Below are positions 15,839 to 24,733 of a stretch of 27,924 bases of DNA, piece after piece. The position numbers and the translations under genes were made by a program. The notes under the pieces are model-generated. The model had not been told where the DNA came from. It searched no databases and saw only the letters and a program-made list of their open reading frames with translations. Within the stretch, counting starts at the first letter, position 1. Each line of letters starts with the position of its first letter. This DNA is from Pseudomonadota bacterium (GTDB lineage Bacteria > Bdellovibrionota_C > UBA2361 > OMIW01), in the NCBI GenBank assembly GCA_900299205.1, contig OMIW01000141.1, positions 1 through 27,924 of the forward strand, given 5' to 3'.

Positions 15839-17923
15839 TCACCGATCCAGCCAAACAATGGTGGGGCATGAGCCGGTCCTCAATAATTCTTCCCGCAGCA
15901 TGCCATCTATGACGTCCTCTTGCGACTTAGACAGCAGCCAGCGGACCCGAGCGATGACCAAACACCTTTTTTTCAGCGGCAATTTGCCACACAACCCGTA
16001 AATAGTTCGGAGACCGGCGGGATGCATTGATACATCCTCTGATAGCGAGACTCCGCCGCCCCCCGCTGCAATTATGGCTCGAAGTAACTCATGAGCATAC
16101 CCCACCCTCGGCACTCGAAGAACTAGCTGCTCCAGCGGAATCGCCCTCAATTCTTGAGTTGATAGCCCAAAAAATGCTGGAAGCGCCCGACATCCCTGAA
16201 ATCCCTCACTTATCTGCCGAGTCGAGATGCCTTGCGCTCGAGCAATCGGGAGTCGGGCTCCCAATTCAGCTAGATGATGAAACACACCCGACACTTCACC
16301 CACCTGCCCTTTTTGTTCCGCGATTTCAAATGGGGACAGCTTAATAACTGCTCCCCTATCACCGCTGGCTCGGACCAGACCCTCAACCCGCTTGGACAAT
16401 TCGGACGGATCTTGGTGAGATCTGAGATCAAGGCGAATTTTTGCGATTAACCCTGAACATATCGTCGTCCAGCCGTCAGGGACTCCCCACTGACTCTCGG
16501 GAGCTATTGCTTCACCAGCGCGAAAAGCATTCTGAATGGAGCACTCGGTAACCAAAGAAGCTCTCCCCTCATCGGTGTGGGTCAAAAAAATAAGTCTCGT
16601 TGCCGAACGTGCAGCATAATTCTCCTCATTTCGCTTCCACCATTCACCCACATCCTCTGGGCTTAATTGATTGACGACAACCTGTAGACCCGACAATCCT
16701 CTGCACTGTATTCGAGCAACCGCTAAGTCGAGCACATCTGCCGGACAAAGAGAGCTCAGCCGACTCGCGACCATAGCTTCTGCGATTCGCTCCTTCGACT
16801 GAACAATCCTCTCCAAAAACACCGTATCGATGCCCTCAAGTCCGGTCTCCCGTGCAATACCAATAATCGCTTGAGCCACTGTTCGGAGATTTCCTGCAAG
16901 CAGCTCATTGAGCGATTGTCGACCCAAGAAAAAATTCCGCTGAAGCGATGATCGGGTTTGACCGTCTCTCGTGACCGCTCGGCTTAACTCTCGGAGGGTG
17001 GGAGATAGAGAGATATCTCCACACCTAAGACAACGGATTGATTCACCATATGCCCCGAGCCTTTGAAAGCCCGTGCCCTCCGTCGTGACAATCCCAATGT
17101 CAAGACGTCCTGGATATCGAGTGCGGATATCCCGAAGCCATTGCACCCCCTCGCGGATATCGACCGGCACACTAAGAGAGGCAACTACCACCCCCTCACT
17201 CCCTGAGCCATCTTTTTTGACCACTCCTCGATCATCGCTCCGGATTAAACGATCACCGACTAAAACTCGAGTAACGCCGAAAAATGAGCTTAGCTGCTCC
17301 AGGCAGGGATCATCTGGTGCTCGCGGAACCACGCAAACTGCGATTCCCTTCTCAACTGAGGCAAGTTTCATCGCCAACTGGGAGGCTGTGTCTCGCGTAA
17401 CCATCGCCCCGCATCCAGTGCACGCCCAAGAACCCAGCAGGGTTACAATCTCCAGCAGGAGCTGCTCAAGACCAAAAAGATGTCCAACTGTTCTACCTGA
17501 GCCGACCAAATCGAGAATGTTAATTGGGACAATCCACGGGAAGCCCTCGAGAGTAACGGGAGTGTGACACCGACTTTTCGCCCCTCTATCCCCGATGCAA
17601 TCACCTTGTTGCGAATGGGCTCTCTGCCGAAAAGCCTCCCATATGGACGAGATTTGCCAAATGTCAGAGCTTTCGAGGAGAGCACATGGTTCCGAGGGGC
17701 TTACCAATCGGAGGATAAAGGGTGTTTCGGAATACTGTCTCACATGACCTATTGGCTCAAAAAAACAATGCGGGTGTAATATCCTATGCAACCCTACCTC
17801 ACTGACTACCAGAAGTGTACAATAGAGGTCCCAATTGGACACGACCTCCTCATCCCTCTTGCCCGTTTCGCTCCATAAGCCATGACCTCCGTCCGACATC
17901 CCAACGTGCTCTCTTTTCTTCAC
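15839..17923 (-). CDS. Large protein with local UvrA-like zinc-knuckle region; function unknown
   Basis: A 694-codon frame of uncertain function. Residues about 125-310 run like the part of UvrA around its insertion domain: a TLEG...GSGRTVGHLF segment resembling the PRSTVGT stretch, a leucine-rich helix ending in C168xxC171G, a segment like the UvrB-binding insert (VTRVLVGDRLIRSDD), then ESIRC298xxC301. I see no Walker A, no ABC signature (LSGGE) and no Walker B, so it is not a working UvrA by sight. The rest, rich in Arg, Leu and Glu, is unrecognised. The start is unclear: the frame opens at a GTG (17923) that would overlap the divergent DUF58 gene by 42 bases, and no ribosome binding site is obvious there or at ATG 17899, so the true start may lie further in. 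The UvrA resemblance is my reading by eye and could be coincidental. Confidence 0.5.
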   Translation of the reverse strand: MKKREHVGMSDGGHGLWSETGKRDEEVVSNWDLYCTLLVVSEVGLHRILHPHCFFEPIGHVRQYSETPFILRLVSPSEPCALLESSDIWQISSIWEAFRQRAHSQQGDCIGDRGAKSRCHTPVTLEGFPWIVPINILDLVGSGRTVGHLFGLEQLLLEIVTLLGSWACTGCGAMVTRDTASQLAMKLASVEKGIAVCVVPRAPDDPCLEQLSSFFGVTRVLVGDRLIRSDDRGVVKKDGSGSEGVVVASLSVPVDIREGVQWLRDIRTRYPGRLDIGIVTTEGTGFQRLGAYGESIRCLRCGDISLSPTLRELSRAVTRDGQTRSSLQRNFFLGRQSLNELLAGNLRTVAQAIIGIARETGLEGIDTVFLERIVQSKERIAEAMVASRLSSLCPADVLDLAVARIQCRGLSGLQVVVNQLSPEDVGEWWKRNEENYAARSATRLIFLTHTDEGRASLVTECSIQNAFRAGEAIAPESQWGVPDGWTTICSGLIAKIRLDLRSHQDPSELSKRVEGLVRASGDRGAVIKLSPFEIAEQKGQVGEVSGVFHHLAELGARLPIARAQGISTRQISEGFQGCRALPAFFGLSTQELRAIPLEQLVLRVPRVGYAHELLRAIIAAGGGGVSLSEDVSMHPAGLRTIYGLCGKLPLKKRCLVIARVRWLLSKSQEDVIDGMLREELLRTGSCPTIVWLDR

Positions 17924-19252
17924 GGGCTGACCGTTCGCAACCCAATCACGATAAGGGGCTTGGGCCTCGTTAGTGTGGCCGCCTATTTTCTTGGAGGCCC
18001 ACCCTCTGAAGCTTTCGATATTGTCGCTCGATACCTCGGATTAGGTGTCTCTTTGCTCCTTACGTACTGCATTTTAGGTGGCTTGTTCTCAAGAGCACTA
18101 TTCTCCCGCAACGCGACCGTTTCCCTCGCCTCTCGACCTGCATCCGAAGGTCGCTTTACTTCGGGTCGTTCGATATCCCTCACCGCGTCTACCCGACTAG
18201 GAGCCCGGCTCCCCTTTTTCAGGCTCCGTATCGCGCCTGTCTGGCCCGAGGCTCGTGTCACCCATCCAATTCCTGAATTGAGTTCTGCGTGGGGAGGCGT
18301 TTTTAGTGCCTCTTTCCCGGTCATTCTTCCGCATCGGGGCGAATGGTCAGTCACCAAACTTCGCGTAACCTGCTCAGACATCCTCGGGCTTACCTCTATC
18401 CGTTGGGAGTGTCCTATCGAGCTCCCCCTACGACTTACTATTTACCCCCCACCTTCCTTGGAACACGAACTGCCAATTGTCTCAACTCGGCGTAGTTCAG
18501 GCGAGGTTACCCTCTCCGACTCACCCGCAGAAGGTGAGCTCTTCGACCTTAAACGATACGATCCCTCGGATGGTATTCGCCGAATTGTGTGGAAAATATT
18601 TGCTAGGACGGGGGAATTGGTTGCCCGACACCCCGAACCCTACAATCAGCCGGAGGGGAAGACTATTGCGTTCATCATAGCGGAGAAAGATGAGGATAGA
18701 GTTGCCGCCGAAGGTTGGAGATACCTCGTTCGTGCGGTGTCCCTCGGGATGGAGGTCCGATGCGGATGTCTCGGTATGAGACCAGCCCGTCATTTAGGGA
18801 GAAATATCCCCGATATCGAGCGACTAATCCTCGACAGCACATGGGACGCGATTGACCAACAACTCATCCCCGATCTCCAGCACTTCGTTTCCGAGCTCAT
18901 CGAAGACAGCTCAATCGGGGAAACTCACCAGATTGCCCTATTTATAAGCAGCCGCCGACTGTTTGACTCATCAAGGTCCGACCTCTTGACGTTTAGTCGC
19001 GAATTACTGAGTTCGCATGGACTAGAGCCCGTGTGGTACATTACTCCCGAAGCTTCAGCCTCGACAAATCTGCCGAAACCCTTACCACCCCGCTTTGAGA
19101 GGACCTTTTCTCCCCGCAAACTCGGGGCATGGTGGTTTATGCGGCCAAATCCCAATGCGGAAGATACAATCGACGCCCAAGAGATGCTTCATGCGGTGAG
19201 AATGCGTGCCAGTGGGCTGGGTGGCCGCGTTGTCATTTGTAGCTCGCTTTAG
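17882..19252 (+). CDS. DUF58 domain-containing membrane protein
   Basis: 456 residues. Two hydrophobic segments near the N-terminus (about 25-75, including the GLGLVSVAAYFLGG start and LGLGVSLLLTYCILGGLF) are followed by a beta-rich part with surface-domain character, and then the DUF58 core LFDLKRYDPSDGIRRIVWKIFARTGELVARH, matching the family pattern of a Tyr-x-x-Gly-Asp-like turn, RxIxWK and SARTGxLvV. The C-terminal half resembles a VWA-like fold. DUF58 proteins usually sit beside MoxR ATPases and transglutaminases, as here. The ATG at 17882 has no clear ribosome binding site. It is the first gene of a same-strand run and is divergent from the UvrA-like frame. Confidence 0.88.
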   Translation: MTSVRHPNVLSFLHGLTVRNPITIRGLGLVSVAAYFLGGPPSEAFDIVARYLGLGVSLLLTYCILGGLFSRALFSRNATVSLASRPASEGRFTSGRSISLTASTRLGARLPFFRLRIAPVWPEARVTHPIPELSSAWGGVFSASFPVILPHRGEWSVTKLRVTCSDILGLTSIRWECPIELPLRLTIYPPPSLEHELPIVSTRRSSGEVTLSDSPAEGELFDLKRYDPSDGIRRIVWKIFARTGELVARHPEPYNQPEGKTIAFIIAEKDEDRVAAEGWRYLVRAVSLGMEVRCGCLGMRPARHLGRNIPDIERLILDSTWDAIDQQLIPDLQHFVSELIEDSSIGETHQIALFISSRRLFDSSRSDLLTFSRELLSSHGLEPVWYITPEASASTNLPKPLPPRFERTFSPRKLGAWWFMRPNPNAEDTIDAQEMLHAVRMRASGLGGRVVICSSL

Positions 19253-19276
19253 TCTCATTTCATTTGCAAATCTCAC

Positions 19277-21490
19277 ATGCCCTTAAAGATACTCAACGCG
19301 CTATCAGCATCCATACATCGAGCCCTTTTATTAGCGGCGGTGGCCCGGTTGTTCCTTTTTATCTCCGCTCTTTTTCTTATCGACAATCTCATCGATCTGG
19401 CAAGCTATCCTTACCTCCTTATTACAGCTGGTGCGATGGGTATCAGTTCGGCGGTAATCATCACTCCATGCCGAATTACCTCTCGCGGTATTGTCACAGT
19501 CACCATCATCGCTCTCTTGGTATTCCATGTACTGGTTGGAGCATTTCTCCGTCTCCCTCCATTCGGCGCTGACTCACCCCTAACCCCCTACATCATTGCA
19601 GAGCACGCTACCCTCGCTACCTGGACATTTCTCGCGCTGACCCTCTCCTCCGTCATCGTCTTCCGTCATCGTTGGGCGGTCACCTCTGAGCTGCTCGCGC
19701 TTCTCTCAGGAATCGTCTGCCTTCTCGCAGCCCACCGAAATCTTCACATCGACAAACCGAAGTTCATCGCGTCTTTGGCTTGGGATCTAAACCTCGAGTA
19801 TCTTTCCACCTTCCTTGTGATTGCTGCGGTCTGTCTCGGGGGTGTTCTCAGCTACATTACTGCGCTCTCCCTCAATTTGGGGCGCACTGACGCTGTCGGT
19901 GCGATCGCTGCTCAGCAAACTCCTCTTCGAAGATTATCGCGGTTGATCCCTCCGATCATTGTTGTCCTTTCCCTTTGGGGGCTTGGGGAAGGGCTTTATC
20001 GTTCGTTGGAAAAATCTGTGGGAGCTCGCGCGGCAAACGGTGTGGGTCAGAGCAAAGAGGAGGGTGTTAGCCCATTAGATTTTCACTCTGCTGTAGGGGG
20101 AACAGCTCAACCTGCGGCACTCGTTCGACTCGATGGAGACTATCCGGAAAATCCCTTCGCGAAAAAGCTCTACCTCCGCGAATCTGCCCTTTCTCAGCTC
20201 GCCGATAATGCGATGGTAATGGCCCCTGCCCAATTCGACCAAGACGTGTTCCGCGGCTCTCCTCACCAGCCCTTTCACCGCGATAAGGACTCTCATCTCG
20301 ACGGTAGAATAGAGCTTCCGCAATCAATATTTCTGATCGCGATGGCCGAAAACCCCTTCGCGGTAGATTACCCAACGAGCATGATACCGCTGAAGAATCC
20401 CCGCCCTGACCGTTTTAAGTCGGCTTACAGGGCACTCTCACTCGCTCCGACTTTTTCTATTGAGAGTCTAGAGGGTCGAGATGTTGGCGACCCCCGTTGG
20501 AGTGATGATGAGCGACTGCATTACACGATCTACCATCCTGACTACAGGTACGCCGAATTTGCGAAGAAAATAACTGCTGGAGTGACCGGGAAAGTTTCTC
20601 AAGCCCTTGCCGTAGCCGAGTGGTTATCAAAAAACGCAATTTATACACTCCAACCAAATCATGAAGTTCCGACGGGAGGCGATCCGGTCGAGCCTTTCCT
20701 CTTCGGAGATCTTCGGGGGTATTGTGTTCACTTTGCCCATGCAACTGTGTACCTCCTCCGTTCTTTGGGTATTCCCTCCCGAATCGCCACGGGATATATG
20801 ACCGATCTCAGCCAGTCAAAAGATGGTCATATACTTCTTCGTATGAGTGATCGTCACTCCTGGGCTGAAGTGTATGTGACTGGTATCGGCTGGGTTCCCT
20901 TTGATACTCAACCCGAACAAGTTGAGAGTCACGCCGACTCACCGGTAGACGTAAAAGCTCTTGAGGAGCTGATGGGCATGATCGGACCAGACGAGGAGAT
21001 TCTCGCCCCGTCTGATATTTCAAACGAGCCTGGCATGGACGATACACGGTCACGGTGGTCCCCGCCGTCTCCTAAGCTCGTGCTTTGGGTACTCTCAGTA
21101 TCCGTGGTATTTCTTCTCATGGTGAAGCTTTTCCTTCGTTTCGGGTGGATGGGCTATCGATCCTACCAGGGTCGGTTGCGGGCCTCCTTTCGGACCGTCA
21201 TCAGCATTCTGCGTGATGCGGGCTTTCCCCGGCACGAGGGAGAAACCTACTCCGAATACGAGCAACGCATCACCTGTATCCTGGGATCTCCCTGTTTTCT
21301 TCTCCGTCCCGCTCTCCTTCGGAAGACTTATGGCCCTCAGGTTAGTACCGAAAAATTATCCTCATCTGAGATCGATCATTGGCGAACTCGAGATGTCCAA
21401 GTCATCCGGGCCCATCTCAAGAAAAGACGATGGCGAGCTCTCAGCTCTCTCGCATCCGCTATGGCATTTCTTAGGGGAGAACTGTCGTGA
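19277..21490 (+). CDS. Membrane transglutaminase-like protein (TgpA-type)
   Basis: 737 residues in the layout of the DUF3488/transglutaminase/DUF4129 family: about six N-terminal transmembrane helices (residues 15-240), a long extracytoplasmic part, a transglutaminase core, one further helix (about 595-620, LVLWVLSVSVVFLLMVKLFL) and a cytoplasmic tail with the GFPRHEGETYSEYEQRI motif typical of DUF4129. The catalytic triad is visible: Cys483 in RGYCVHFAHA, His527 in DRHSWAEVYV, Asp543 in PFDTQPE. An active enzyme outside the membrane is therefore likely; its substrate is unknown. The stop overlaps the next start as GTGA. An ATG at 19277 without a strong ribosome binding site, 24 bases after the DUF58 gene, suggests coupled expression. 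Confidence 0.9.
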   Translation: MPLKILNALSASIHRALLLAAVARLFLFISALFLIDNLIDLASYPYLLITAGAMGISSAVIITPCRITSRGIVTVTIIALLVFHVLVGAFLRLPPFGADSPLTPYIIAEHATLATWTFLALTLSSVIVFRHRWAVTSELLALLSGIVCLLAAHRNLHIDKPKFIASLAWDLNLEYLSTFLVIAAVCLGGVLSYITALSLNLGRTDAVGAIAAQQTPLRRLSRLIPPIIVVLSLWGLGEGLYRSLEKSVGARAANGVGQSKEEGVSPLDFHSAVGGTAQPAALVRLDGDYPENPFAKKLYLRESALSQLADNAMVMAPAQFDQDVFRGSPHQPFHRDKDSHLDGRIELPQSIFLIAMAENPFAVDYPTSMIPLKNPRPDRFKSAYRALSLAPTFSIESLEGRDVGDPRWSDDERLHYTIYHPDYRYAEFAKKITAGVTGKVSQALAVAEWLSKNAIYTLQPNHEVPTGGDPVEPFLFGDLRGYCVHFAHATVYLLRSLGIPSRIATGYMTDLSQSKDGHILLRMSDRHSWAEVYVTGIGWVPFDTQPEQVESHADSPVDVKALEELMGMIGPDEEILAPSDISNEPGMDDTRSRWSPPSPKLVLWVLSVSVVFLLMVKLFLRFGWMGYRSYQGRLRASFRTVISILRDAGFPRHEGETYSEYEQRITCILGSPCFLLRPALLRKTYGPQVSTEKLSSSEIDHWRTRDVQVIRAHLKKRRWRALSSLASAMAFLRGELS

Positions 21491-23499
21491 GATTGCATAG
21501 ATTTTCTCTGCCTCGCTCGCTAAGTCGTGCAAATGCTCACAGGGATTATCCGTCAAGGATTGAGCTATCGATTTACTATCGATTTCTTGCAGTAGTGGTA
21601 ATACCTCTGGGCTTGACCGTCTCTATCCTCACTTCATCGTTTGCACAACCCCTTCTCCCTGATGTATCAGATCCGTGGGGCAACGACGCTGAAGACCCCT
21701 CGGAGATGGCACCTTCCGACAAAACGGCAGAAGAGCTTACCGAAGAAGCTGAATCTCTTCTCTCCGACGATGGCCACCTTCTCGAAGCACGCACAAAGCT
21801 GCTGAACGCCCTGAGGAAGAACCCCTCCTACTACCCCGCTTACGTGAGTCTGAGCTATTACTATCTGGCTCATGTGTCCCACTTTCGATTGGCAATGAAG
21901 TACATAAAAGCGGGCGAGCGTCTTTTCCGCGAGCAAAATGGAGATCCCCCTTATCTCAATCCCGTCATCGAATCGCGGCATGCACAGATTCTCTACCTTC
22001 TCTCTCAGGCTCGACTCAACCTCGATGACTACTCAGGCTCGCTTGCCGTTCTCGATGAGATACAATCCCGGGGCTATCTCACCCCTTCCTATGCTGGTTC
22101 TCGAGCGTGGGTCTTAATGAAGCTCGGTCGAATCGATGAGGCGATTCGAGAGGCGCGCATAGGACTCCTCATGCGGGCTGAACCTGCACGAACCCTCAAT
22201 ATGCTCGGGATACTACTCTCCATGAATGGTCAACCCGAGCCAGCAATCGAAGCCTTAAAAAAGGCCTCCGCGATTGAGACAAGTCTCGGAAAGCAGGGGC
22301 AACCTGCCACACCAGTAAATAACATGGGGGAGGTATATGAGGAGTTGTTCGAGGATGATAAAGCCGAAGCCTCGTGGATCAAAGCGAAGTCGTATCATGA
22401 CGGCTGCGAACACGTCCTGCCAAGTCTTAACCTAGCACTCCTCTATTTAGAGCAGCTCAAGGTTACAGAGGCGAATAATTCGATTTCATCGTTCCTATCG
22501 TGTGTCGCTCAATACTCTCTCCGAAGCGATGAAGAGCACCGAGCTCTTGTCGGCCTTGCTCGGGGGCGATTTAATCTTCATCTCGGAAAGCCTGGCGAAG
22601 CGTTATCACGCTTAAGCGAAGCCTATGAATATATTCAGTGGTTCGGCAAAATCGGGACAAATCAGGACGACCTTGAGATCGGCATTGTTATCACAGAAGC
22701 GCAGTCCTGGCGGGCGCTGGCCAATCGACTCTCAGTTCATATCGCTTCGGGCGTCCTCGAATCGATTCGCGACAGGGCTGCCATTCTGCGAGCCCGGTTG
22801 ACTAGTTGGTGGCTTTATCGAAAGGCCGCTCGCCTGCTTGCAGAACGACTGCGAAACATTGAAGACCTGACAGTTAGGAATACCGACAGTTTAATCGAAT
22901 ACAGTACATTCGGAGAGGTACTCTCTTACGTTCCTCTGGTGCCTTTTGAGCGACGACTTTCTGACGAGCAAAAGCGTGATAAACGCTCGATAGCTCAAGT
23001 TTACTACACCGCCTACCTTGGTGAGAATCAGCTTAAAAATGGCGAGTCTTCTCGGGGAATCGCCAACCTTGAGGACGCCCTTCGCCGTTGTCGGCCTAAG
23101 TACGATGAAGGACTAAGGCTCCATATTTTGACATTGCTTGCATCTCAACATTCCTCCTCTTCTGCGAGATTCATAGAGCTTGTGGGCGCAATCTTTGCGA
23201 TATCCCCCTCAGCTCTGCGTAACGCTGGACTCTCCTTACCCATCATATTCTCGGGTAGTGATACAGATCTAGGTCACGCCCTGGAGGAGGGTGGTTTTGA
23301 ACTCGCCAATGGGACGAATACTCCTTTTTCGGTTGAAGTAACTGGTAGTCAGGACAGAGAAATATCACTAGTGTATACTGCCAAACCCGGGGTATCGACG
23401 CGGCTAACGGCGCGTGGAGATTCATCAATCACGCTCGTAAATAATCTTAATGAGGCGGTTTTTTCTGTTTCGTTGTCAAGCGACCGAAAAAACGGGTAA
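21487..23499 (+). CDS. Secreted tetratricopeptide-repeat protein
   Basis: 670 residues starting at a GTG that overlaps the stop of the transglutaminase gene (GTGA). A hydrophobic stretch at about residues 32-50 ending in SILTSSFAQ looks like a signal peptide with a long n-region and a cleavage site after SFA. The mature part starts with an acidic linker, then helical repeats of TPR type (for example LLEARTKLLNALRKNPSYYPAY and ARTLNMLGILLSMNGQPEPAIEALKKA). A short beta-rich C-terminus (about 590-670) ends the protein. It would sit in the periplasm as a scaffold, which fits TPR partners (BatE-like) in MoxR/DUF58 clusters. The specific function is not recognised. Confidence 0.8.
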   Translation: MRLHRFSLPRSLSRANAHRDYPSRIELSIYYRFLAVVVIPLGLTVSILTSSFAQPLLPDVSDPWGNDAEDPSEMAPSDKTAEELTEEAESLLSDDGHLLEARTKLLNALRKNPSYYPAYVSLSYYYLAHVSHFRLAMKYIKAGERLFREQNGDPPYLNPVIESRHAQILYLLSQARLNLDDYSGSLAVLDEIQSRGYLTPSYAGSRAWVLMKLGRIDEAIREARIGLLMRAEPARTLNMLGILLSMNGQPEPAIEALKKASAIETSLGKQGQPATPVNNMGEVYEELFEDDKAEASWIKAKSYHDGCEHVLPSLNLALLYLEQLKVTEANNSISSFLSCVAQYSLRSDEEHRALVGLARGRFNLHLGKPGEALSRLSEAYEYIQWFGKIGTNQDDLEIGIVITEAQSWRALANRLSVHIASGVLESIRDRAAILRARLTSWWLYRKAARLLAERLRNIEDLTVRNTDSLIEYSTFGEVLSYVPLVPFERRLSDEQKRDKRSIAQVYYTAYLGENQLKNGESSRGIANLEDALRRCRPKYDEGLRLHILTLLASQHSSSSARFIELVGAIFAISPSALRNAGLSLPIIFSGSDTDLGHALEEGGFELANGTNTPFSVEVTGSQDREISLVYTAKPGVSTRLTARGDSSITLVNNLNEAVFSVSLSSDRKNG

Positions 23500-23534
23500 C
23501 GGATTCCAAATTCGAAAACAGGAGCACCAAAGCC

Positions 23535-24515
23535 ATGGTCCAGGAAGCTTTCACTGTCGCCTCAACATTACGAACATCCCTCGGTAAGGTGATTCGGGGT
23601 CGTGATGACACAATAGCGCTCGTCGTCGCAGCGATTTTAGCCGATGGTCATGTCCTTCTCGAGGACTATCCCGGCTCGGGCAAGACGACACTTGCAAAGA
23701 CTCTTGGACGACTGATCGCAGCGGATGAGGGGAGTAATCGAGATTGTCTTCCCTTTCGCCGAATCCAGTTTACACCCGACCTACTCCCTGGAGATGTCCT
23801 CGGCGTCACCGTTTTTGAACCCCAATCTGGAAACTTTAGATTTCAACATGGACCCATCTTTGCTCACATCGTGCTCGCAGATGAGATAAATAGAACGGGA
23901 CCGAAGGTGCAAGCTGCATTCCTCGAGTGTATGGCGGAAAAACAGGTGACTATTGACAATGTCACTCGCCCTATCGATGACCTCTTTTTTGTGCTTGGCA
24001 CGCAGAACCCGCTTGATATCGCCGGAACCTATCCTCTTCCCATCGTACAGCTCGACCGATTCCTTATGAAGATACCGATGCCGTATGTTAGCGCTTCTTA
24101 TGAAGAGGAGATTCTTCGAGATGCTGAAAACATCCATCATGAACTTGAGAATCTTAGTCCTGTAGTAACGAGGAGTGCGATTTTAGCTGCCCGCCGTGAG
24201 ACAAAAACAGTCCATATCTCGGCGGCGATTCGGGAGTGCTTAGTTAATATGATGCAGGCAACGCGGACCTCACCAGCGATACAATTCGGCGCATCGACCC
24301 GAGCCGCACTAATGCTGCAATCTGCAGCCCAAGCGTGGGCGGTAATTCACGATCGAGACTTTGTGACGGAGGACGATCTCAAAGCCCTCTACCGGCCCGT
24401 TCTACTCCATCGCATGAAGTTTCATCCTGGACCTCAAGAGCCCGGCTCTGTCCTTGAGCATTTAATGGTACCGATTCTCGAGAAGCTAATAGCATCGCAG
24501 GTCATAAGACGATGA
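23535..24515 (+). CDS. moxR: MoxR-family AAA+ ATPase
   Basis: 326 residues with the full AAA+ core of the MoxR subgroup: HVLLEDYPGSGKTTLAK (Walker A, residues 46-52), FRRIQFTPDLLPGDVLG, HIVLADEINRTGPKVQAAFLE (Walker B, around 117), FVLGTQNPLDIAGTYPLP (sensor 1 region) and LDRFLMK (arginine finger region). MoxR ATPases act as chaperone-like remodelers together with DUF58/VWA partners. In most clusters moxR is the first gene; here it follows the DUF58, transglutaminase and TPR genes. An AGGAG site lies upstream of the ATG at 23535. A gap of about 220 bases follows, containing a short GC-rich hairpin (CCGAG/CTCGG at 24583-24601) with only a weak T tract. Confidence 0.93.
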   Translation: MVQEAFTVASTLRTSLGKVIRGRDDTIALVVAAILADGHVLLEDYPGSGKTTLAKTLGRLIAADEGSNRDCLPFRRIQFTPDLLPGDVLGVTVFEPQSGNFRFQHGPIFAHIVLADEINRTGPKVQAAFLECMAEKQVTIDNVTRPIDDLFFVLGTQNPLDIAGTYPLPIVQLDRFLMKIPMPYVSASYEEEILRDAENIHHELENLSPVVTRSAILAARRETKTVHISAAIRECLVNMMQATRTSPAIQFGASTRAALMLQSAAQAWAVIHDRDFVTEDDLKALYRPVLLHRMKFHPGPQEPGSVLEHLMVPILEKLIASQVIRR

Positions 24516-24721
24516 AATATCAGGGCTTTGTATTTTATCCCTCATTACGATAACTATTGTGATGTCGTCCCGTCGTGCCGCCCCGAGTAAACGGTGCTCG
24601 GAGCCTTTCTGAGTAATAGGGCTAAGGTTTTTCTGCCTCCCCAGCCGATACCTACTCCGTCCTACCTAGGTTGGCCCAGATTCCTGTATGCCAGCCTCTC
24701 TGTGAGGGCCGAGAGACTGCT

Positions 24722-24727
24722 GAGGAG
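24722..24727 (+). promoter_or_regulatory. Ribosome binding site deciding the start of the anchored protein
   Basis: GAGGAG lies six bases before the GTG at 24734, giving a protein that starts directly with a signal-anchor helix. The longer frame from a TTG at 24671 has no such site. Confidence 0.65.
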
Positions 24728-24733
24728 ATTCCT

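Noticed and set aside
17443-17685. Alternative 80-codon minus-strand frame as the real N-terminus of the UvrA-like gene with a frameshift
   Set aside because: Its translation shows no P-loop or other UvrA N-terminal motif, so a frameshifted complete UvrA is not supported.
24583-24601. Intrinsic terminator after moxR
   Set aside because: The stem has only five base pairs, a nine-base loop and a poor T tract; evidence is too weak to list it as a feature.
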